Assembly: GCF_900091605.1 (NCBI RefSeq)
Contig: NZ_FMCQ01000007.1
Span: 182,685-246,684, forward strand
Reading direction: 5' to 3'
DNA length: 64,000 nucleotides
Source: Micromonospora tulbaghiae
GTDB lineage: Bacteria; Actinomycetota; Actinomycetes; Mycobacteriales; Micromonosporaceae
The notes under the pieces are model-generated. The model was not told where the DNA came from, ran no database searches, and was given only the letters and a program-made list of their open reading frames with translations. The translations under genes and the position numbers were made by a program. Every line of letters begins with the position of its first letter. The stretch's first letter is position 1. This document shows, in pieces, positions 59,608 to 64,000 of this stretch.

Positions 59608-59615
59608 CGCGGCGC

Positions 59616-59822
59616 TCAGCGGTTGCGGTAGTGGTTCACGGCCAGCGTCACCCCGCACGCCAGCGCCAGCGCGCCGAAGGCCGAACCAGCCCACGGGTTG
59701 TCCAGAACGCTCGACAGCGTCACGTTGGCGGCCACGCTGACGATGAGCACCAGCCAGAGCAGCGGGCGCATCCGGGTCGTCGTCGCGGCGGTCTTCTCGG
59801 CGGTGCGGTCCAGGTCGTTCAC
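59616..59822 (-). CDS. Small two-helix membrane protein
   Basis: The 68-residue protein has two hydrophobic helices, P-L-L-W-L-V-L-I-V-S-V-A-A-N-V-T and F-G-A-L-A-L-A-C-G-V-T-L-A-V, after an acidic/Thr-rich N-terminus. GTG 59822 has GAGGAGG five bases upstream, supporting real translation. I do not recognise a family. It diverges from the histidine kinase gene. Confidence 0.6.
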   Translation of the reverse strand: MNDLDRTAEKTAATTTRMRPLLWLVLIVSVAANVTLSSVLDNPWAGSAFGALALACGVTLAVNHYRNR

Positions 59823-59989
59823 GGCTGCCTCCTCGGGTGCGTCCTTCCCCGTCGACGCTAGGCGCGCGACCGGCCGGGAACGATCCCGCCAGCACGACGG
59901 CCGGGGTACAGCAGGCTGTACTTTCCGCGTCCGGCCCTGACGGGCGGCGACAGCGGTGACCTATCGTGGCGGCCGGGGGGTGGGCCGGA

Positions 59990-61216
59990 ATGGAGTACGT
60001 GCGCAGGCGGTTCCGCGCCGCGGTGGACGCGCTGGAGCACCTCGTCGGCGGGCTCGGCACCGCCGTGCTGGCGCTCGGCGTGCTGCTCGGTCTGGTCGTC
60101 GTGGCCGCGGCCTGCGTCGGCGGGGTCGGGCTGCTGCTCGTACCGGGGATGCTGCGGGCGGTGCGGTCGGTGGCCGACCGCGAGCGTGCCCGGCTGTCCC
60201 GGTCGGGGTCGCCGATCCCGTCGCCCGGCCCGGCGCCGGAGGCTCTGCGCCCCGCCCTGCGCGATCCGGTCGTGCGGCGGGAGCTGCGCTGGGTCGCCGT
60301 CCACGGGACGTTCGGCTTCGGCACCGGGCTGATCGCGTTCACGTTGCCGATCTACGCCGTGCAGGACCTGACGTTCCCGCTGTGGTACCGGTTGCTGCCG
60401 CCGGGGGCCGGTGCGCCCGGGATCGTCTGGTGGCACATCGGCGGGCTGGGCGACGCGCTCGTTGTCGGCTTGCTCGGAGTCGGATGGCTGGTCCTCACGG
60501 CCACGACCGGGCCGGCCCTGGCGCGGATCCAGGCCCGGCCGGGCCGCCGGCTGCTGCCCCCGCCGCCCGGGGTCGACCTGTCGCTGCGGGTCGCCGAACT
60601 CACCGCCACCCGTGCCGCCGCGCTCGACGCCCACGCGGTGGAGCTGCGCCGGATCGAACGCTCGCTGCACGACGGCACCCAGAACCGGCTGGTCGCGGTG
60701 AACGTGCTGCTCGGCGCCGCGCGGCGCGCGGTACGGCGTGATCCGGCCCGCGCCGACGAGATCCTGGAACGCGCGCAGAACGCGGCCGAGCAGGCGCTCG
60801 GCGAGCTGCGTACGGTGGTGCGCGGCATCCTGCCGCCGGTGCTCGGCGACCGGGGCCTGGCCGGGGCACTCGACGGACTCGCCGCGGCGTGCGCGGTGCC
60901 GTGCCGCCTGTCGGTGGACGTCGACGTGCGCTGCGCGGCGGCGGTGGAGGCCACCGCGTACTTCGTGGTGGCCGAGGCGCTGACGAACGTGGTCCGGCAC
61001 AGCGGCGCGAGCGCCGTGGACGTCTCCGTGCGCCGGGAGGGGGACCGGCTGCTCGTCACAGTCACCGACGACGGGCGCGGGGACGCCGACGAGACGCGCG
61101 GCTCGGGTCTGACCGGCATCCGCCGGCGGGTCGGGGCCTACGACGGGCGGATGACGCTGACCAGCCCACCGGGAGGACCGACGAGGATGCACGTGGAGCT
61201 GCCATGCGGATCGTGA
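59990..61216 (+). CDS. NarL-type sensor histidine kinase
   Basis: The 408-residue membrane kinase has four hydrophobic segments in the N-terminal half with a sensory fold, then a HisKA_3 dimerisation domain (I-E-R-S-L-H-D-G-T-Q-N-R-L, phosphoacceptor His) and a HATPase domain (N in E-A-L-T-N-V-V-R-H, then D-D-G-R-G, G-L-T-G-I-R-R-R-V). ATG 59990 is preferred; GTG 59966 is an alternative. Its end overlaps the response regulator start by 13 bases, giving a coupled pair. The signal is unknown. Confidence 0.88.
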   Translation: MEYVRRRFRAAVDALEHLVGGLGTAVLALGVLLGLVVVAAACVGGVGLLLVPGMLRAVRSVADRERARLSRSGSPIPSPGPAPEALRPALRDPVVRRELRWVAVHGTFGFGTGLIAFTLPIYAVQDLTFPLWYRLLPPGAGAPGIVWWHIGGLGDALVVGLLGVGWLVLTATTGPALARIQARPGRRLLPPPPGVDLSLRVAELTATRAAALDAHAVELRRIERSLHDGTQNRLVAVNVLLGAARRAVRRDPARADEILERAQNAAEQALGELRTVVRGILPPVLGDRGLAGALDGLAAACAVPCRLSVDVDVRCAAAVEATAYFVVAEALTNVVRHSGASAVDVSVRREGDRLLVTVTDDGRGDADETRGSGLTGIRRRVGAYDGRMTLTSPPGGPTRMHVELPCGS

Positions 61217-61857
61217 TCGCCGAGGACGACGCGCTGCTGCGCGAAGGGCTGGCGCTGCTGCTGCGCGCCGAGGACCTGGACGTGGTCGCCACCGCCGGCA
61301 CACCGGGGGAGTTCCTGACCGCCGTGGACGACCACCGGCCGGACGTGGCGATCGTCGACGTGCGGATGCCGCCCACCCACACCGACGAGGGCATCGTCGC
61401 CGCGGTCGAGGCCCGACGCCGCCTGCCGGGCCTCGCGGTGCTGGTCCTGTCCGCGTACGTCGAGCAGGCGTTCGCCACCGAGCTGTTCTCGGTCGGCGCG
61501 TCCGGGCTCGGCTACCTGCTCAAGGAACGGGTGGGCAGGGTCGAGGAGTTCCTCGCCGCGCTGCACCGCGTCGCGGCCGGCGGCAGCGTGATCGACCCCG
61601 AGGTGGTCGGGCAGCTGCTCGCCCGCAACCGCCGGCCGGACACCGCGCTGGCCGAGCTGTCGCCGCGTGAGCACGAGGTGCTGGCGCTGATGGCCGAAGG
61701 GCTGGGCAACAGCGCGATCGCGGAACGGATGTTCGTCACCGAGGGCGCGGTGCACAAACACATCCGCAACATCTTCGCGAAGCTGGGCCTGCCGCCCGAC
61801 GACCGCGCCGACCGCCGGGTCACCGCCGTGCTGCGTTATCTCGACGGCCGGCGGTAG
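61204..61857 (+). CDS. LuxR/NarL-family response regulator
   Basis: The 217-residue regulator has a receiver domain with E-D-D near residue 8, phosphoacceptor Asp in V-A-I-V-D-V-R-M-P-P and Lys in Y-L-L-K-E, and a LuxR HTH (L-S-P-R-E-H-E-V-L-A-L-M-A-E-G, I-A-E-R-M-F-V-T-E-G-A-V-H-K-H). ATG 61204 overlaps the kinase end. Its targets are not evident; the strong hairpin after it ends the operon. Confidence 0.92.
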   Translation: MRIVIAEDDALLREGLALLLRAEDLDVVATAGTPGEFLTAVDDHRPDVAIVDVRMPPTHTDEGIVAAVEARRRLPGLAVLVLSAYVEQAFATELFSVGASGLGYLLKERVGRVEEFLAALHRVAAGGSVIDPEVVGQLLARNRRPDTALAELSPREHEVLALMAEGLGNSAIAERMFVTEGAVHKHIRNIFAKLGLPPDDRADRRVTAVLRYLDGRR

Positions 61858-61866
61858 ACCCACGCG

Positions 61867-61905
61867 CGCAGGCGCGCCGCCTCACGGGGAGGCGGCGCGC
61901 CTGCG
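61867..61905. terminator. Bidirectional hairpin terminator
   Basis: 17-bp perfect stem: CGCAGGCGCGCCGCCTC (61867-61883), 5-base loop, complement to 61905. It lies between the response regulator and the convergent serine hydrolase. Confidence 0.9.
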
Positions 61906-61917
61906 GTGCGGCCCGGA

Positions 61918-63084
61918 TCAGCGGCGGGTGTCGCACAGGACCGCGTCGACGGTGCTGGTGACCGCCTCCAGCATCTCCATGCTGGTCGGCAGCCCGGTCA
62001 CCGCGACCACGGCGCTGCGCCCGTCGTTGGTGGACAGGTTGCGCGTCTGGAAGCCCTGGATGTCGCCGCCGTGTCCCCAGGCGTGGTCGCCGCAGGGCAG
62101 CGTGTGCCGGGCGATGCCCAGGCCGTACTCCCAGACCCCGGTGGGCTCGAAATCGGGCGCCGGCACGGTACGCGTCATGGCCGCCTGCTGGGCCGGCTCG
62201 AGCAGCTTGCCCGCCAGCAGCGCCTCGAAGAACGTGCGCAGGTCCGACGGGGTCGAGACGAGCTGGCCGGCGGCCCAGCCCAGCGACGGGTCCATCCGGG
62301 TCACGTCGACCCACGGCGCGCCCGGCTCCACCGCCACGTATCCGCGCGGCAGCCGGCCGGGCAGGTCCTGCTCGCCGGTCTGCGGCCAGTACGTGTCGCG
62401 CAGCCGCAGCGGCTCGATGATCCGCCGGGTGATCTCCTCGCCGACCGGGCGCTGGGTGACCCGCTCGACGATCAGCCCGGCCAGCACGAAGTTGGTGTTG
62501 CTGTACTCCCACTTCTGACCCGGCGGGAAGCGCCGCGACTGGGTGAGCGCCTCGTCCAGCAGCCGGCGCGGGTCGAAGTAGTCGCTGCGGCGGTTCACCA
62601 GGTCCTGCGCCTCGCTGAACACGACCTCGTCGTAGTCGGGCAGGCCGCTGGTCTGCTGCAACAGCTGGCGTACGGTGATCCGCCGCCCGTCGTTGCCGTT
62701 GGCGCGCACCATGCCGGGCAGGTAGCGCTCGACGGAAGCGTCCAGGTCGATGCGGCCCTCGCCGACGAGCTGGAGGACGACCACGGCGGTGAACGTCTTG
62801 GTGTTGCTGCCGACGCGCACCCGGGCGTCGCGGGGGATCCCGGCCCCGGTGCGCAGGTCGCCGACCCCCGCGGTGTAGTCGCGCACCCGGCCGTCGCGGC
62901 GTACGGAGGCGAGCGCTCCGGGGAAGCCGTGCTCGGCGATCAGGCCGTCCAACCGCTGCTGGACGGCGTCGCCGGCGGGACGCCGGGCGTCGGTGGTCGT
63001 GGCGGACGCGGCGGGCACACCCAGCGCGGCGACGGTCAGCAGGGCCGTGGCGCCGACGGCGACCGGGAAGGTACGGCGGATCAT
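61918..63084 (-). CDS. Secreted serine hydrolase, class C beta-lactamase/DD-peptidase fold
   Basis: The 388-residue protein has a Sec signal (A-T-A-L-L-T-V-A-A-L-G-V-P-A-A-S-A). The serine motif S-x-x-K is S-N-T-K, the Tyr motif is Y-S-N, and the K-T-G equivalent is H-G-G (W-G-H-G-G-D). It is most like D-alanyl-D-alanine carboxypeptidases/esterases of the family; penicillin hydrolysis is possible but unproven. ATG 63084 has GAGGAG; the frame further upstream has no signal or homology. It is a single leftward gene. Confidence 0.88.
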   Translation of the reverse strand: MIRRTFPVAVGATALLTVAALGVPAASATTTDARRPAGDAVQQRLDGLIAEHGFPGALASVRRDGRVRDYTAGVGDLRTGAGIPRDARVRVGSNTKTFTAVVVLQLVGEGRIDLDASVERYLPGMVRANGNDGRRITVRQLLQQTSGLPDYDEVVFSEAQDLVNRRSDYFDPRRLLDEALTQSRRFPPGQKWEYSNTNFVLAGLIVERVTQRPVGEEITRRIIEPLRLRDTYWPQTGEQDLPGRLPRGYVAVEPGAPWVDVTRMDPSLGWAAGQLVSTPSDLRTFFEALLAGKLLEPAQQAAMTRTVPAPDFEPTGVWEYGLGIARHTLPCGDHAWGHGGDIQGFQTRNLSTNDGRSAVVAVTGLPTSMEMLEAVTSTVDAVLCDTRR

Positions 63085-63273
63085 GGGAACTCCTCGAGGG
63101 AGGTGAACGGGTACGGCCTCAAGCCTCGGAGAATCGGGCGCCACGTTCCATACCGCCTGCTGCCCGAACCGGGGTAGCGCTGGCACTACTTGATGGCGCC
63201 GGTGCCGCCGGTTAGGCTCCGCGCAGCGTCGCGTGCCGGTGGCAGACCGTGTCAGGCATGGAGGCGCCGGATC

Positions 63274-63327
63274 GAAGGGAGCACGACGATGACACTCGTC
63301 GTCCCTTCGCCCTTGCCACGTGGCTGA
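63274..63327 (+). promoter_or_regulatory. Leader hairpin with tiny ORF before the hemerythrin gene
   Basis: GAAGGG-AGC-ACGACGA (63274-63289) pairs with TCGTCGT-CCCTTC (63296-63308), with the AGC bulged. It hides a Shine-Dalgarno (AGGGAG) and an ATG at 63289 that opens a 12-codon ORF (M-T-L-V-V-P-S-P-L-P-R-G) ending at 63327, overlapping the hemerythrin GTG. Confidence 0.4.
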
Positions 63328-63790
63328 GGGCGAACAGACCAGGCTGGTGGCCTGGAGCCGCGAGATGCGAGCCGTCCACGAGCGGCTGCGCGAGGCGCTG
63401 GAGGTGACCCGGCGGGCGCTCGCCGACGGTGAGCCGGCCCGCCCGGCGACACGTGAGCTGCTGTTGTTCTGCCACGGGTTCTGTGCGGCGCTGACCGCGC
63501 ATCACGAGGGCGAGGACCGCAGCCTCTTCCCGGCGATCGCGGCGCGGCATCCCGAGCTGCGCGCCACGCTGGACCGGCTGCGGCAGGACCACTCGATGAT
63601 CGGGTACCTGCTGACCGGGCTGGGCGCGGCGGTGGCCCGGGACGCCCCGCCCGGGGAACTGGCCCGGCACCTGGAGGGCGTGGCGGCGATCATGGAGTCG
63701 CACTTCCGGTACGAGGAACGGCAGCTTCTGACGGTGCTGGAGACGCTGACGCTGGACGCCGACCCGGACGACGTGTTCGGGCCGTTGTGA
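63320..63790 (+). CDS. Hemerythrin HHE-domain protein
   Basis: The 156-residue helical protein has the HHE pattern of a di-iron or metal-binding four-helix bundle: R-A-V-H-E-R-L-R-E-A-L, L-L-F-C-H-G-F-C-A-A-L-T-A-H-H-E-G-E-D, R-Q-D-H-S-M-I-G-Y-L and E-S-H-F-R-Y-E-E-R-Q-L. It may sense oxygen or nitric oxide, or store iron. The GTG at 63320 has no Shine-Dalgarno of its own; translation may be coupled to the 12-codon ORF upstream. Confidence 0.82.
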   Translation: MAEGEQTRLVAWSREMRAVHERLREALEVTRRALADGEPARPATRELLLFCHGFCAALTAHHEGEDRSLFPAIAARHPELRATLDRLRQDHSMIGYLLTGLGAAVARDAPPGELARHLEGVAAIMESHFRYEERQLLTVLETLTLDADPDDVFGPL

Positions 63791-63795
63791 CCACT

Positions 63796-63832
63796 GTCGC
63801 GGCCCGGCGGATGCGCACCGCCGGGCCGCGAC
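63796..63832. terminator. Bidirectional hairpin terminator
   Basis: 15-bp perfect arms GTCGCGGCCCGGCGG (63796-63810) and complement (63818-63832), 7-base loop, between the hemerythrin gene and the leftward partial gene. Confidence 0.88.
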
Positions 63833-63841
63833 CGGGCCCTG

Positions 63842-64000
63842 TCAGTTCAGGCCGCAGGCGGCGAGCGCGTCCAGGTTCGGCCGCTGCGCGCCGACCCGGT
63901 TGAACGCGATCTCGATGCGGTCGAGCGCCGCGACGCGCTTGCTGCGCAGCGGGCCGAGGATCGCGTTGTCGATGAACGCCGGGCCGCCCTCGGGGCGTAC
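63842..64000 (-). CDS. Unrecognised protein, C-terminal fragment
   Basis: The leftward frame is open to the window edge and ends at a TGA at 63842, giving the last 52 residues, ending F-N-R-V-G-A-Q-R-P-N-L-D-A-L-A-A-C-G-L-N. The residue and codon pattern looks coding. I do not recognise the family; the Cys near the end is compatible with an exported protein. Confidence 0.55.
   Translation of the reverse strand, partial: VRPEGGPAFIDNAILGPLRSKRVAALDRIEIAFNRVGAQRPNLDALAACGLN

Noticed and set aside
1..64000. Insertion sequences, prophage, integrase, tRNA or rRNA genes
   Set aside because: No transposase, integrase, phage gene, attachment repeat or structural RNA gene was recognised in the window.

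Overview
The window is very GC-rich DNA with GTG/TTG starts, 4-base gene overlaps, Tat signal peptides, ricin-type lectin modules and rare TTA codons. This points to a filamentous actinobacterium, most likely Micromonosporaceae; the family is inferred from gene content and no rRNA or tRNA gene is present. About fifty protein genes fill nearly all of it.

Layout: (1) 1-6.2 kb: the tail of a beta-helix glycosidase, then a phosphoketolase, an SRPBCC protein and an adhE-type alcohol dehydrogenase broken by one missing base. Phosphoketolase and adhE share an upstream palindrome, GGGACC-N3-GGCCC, resembling a DevR/DosR hypoxia box. (2) 6.3-12.1 kb: an SsuABC/TauABC-like uptake operon divergent from a flavin monooxygenase, MarR regulator and DUF3237 operon, probably for an aromatic or sulfonate-like compound. 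(3) 12.2-23.9 kb: a likely specialised-metabolite locus. An aromatic amino acid ammonia-lyase, flavoprotein, alpha-hydroxy-acid oxidase, P450 and antiporter operon diverges from a second copy of the flavoprotein and an acyl/aryl-CoA ligase; a two-component system follows.

(4) 24-40.5 kb: a sugar-metabolism block. A LacI regulator and an MFS transporter sit at one end. A ten-gene, mostly overlapping leftward set encodes a transaldolase, HAD phosphatase, RhaD-like aldolase/dehydrogenase fusion, a three-part DUF4915-like/Ig-like/ThDP fusion of 1145 residues, a trehalose-synthase-like glycosyltransferase, an aldo/keto reductase, a GH13 alpha-glucosidase, an alditol oxidase, a CysD without CysN, and a DUF4432 epimerase-like protein. 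Paired copies of the same palindrome (CTGTACCGGTACAG type) lie before the MFS gene and 5' of the ten-gene set, so the LacI protein probably controls both. I recognise no described pathway with this content; it is the best candidate here for an undescribed system.

(5) 41-43.7 kb: a secreted/anchored protein, a TIGR02452 macrodomain-type hydrolase and OsmC. (6) 43.8-48.5 kb and 55.2-59.4 kb: two arabinan/pectin side-chain degradation groups (GH43, AbfB, ricin-linked beta-helix, GH127 with a duplicated trefoil); the second has two LacI-type operators flanking a -35 box. (7) 48.6-55.1 kb: TetR/SDR pair with nested palindromes, a TetM-type ribosomal protection gene with a leader ORF and alternative hairpins, a secreted nuclease/phosphatase-fold protein, and a SigE-type sigma factor with a membrane partner. 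(8) 59.6-64 kb: small membrane protein, NarL-type two-component pair, secreted serine hydrolase, hemerythrin-domain protein and a partial gene. Long GC hairpins separate most convergent genes.
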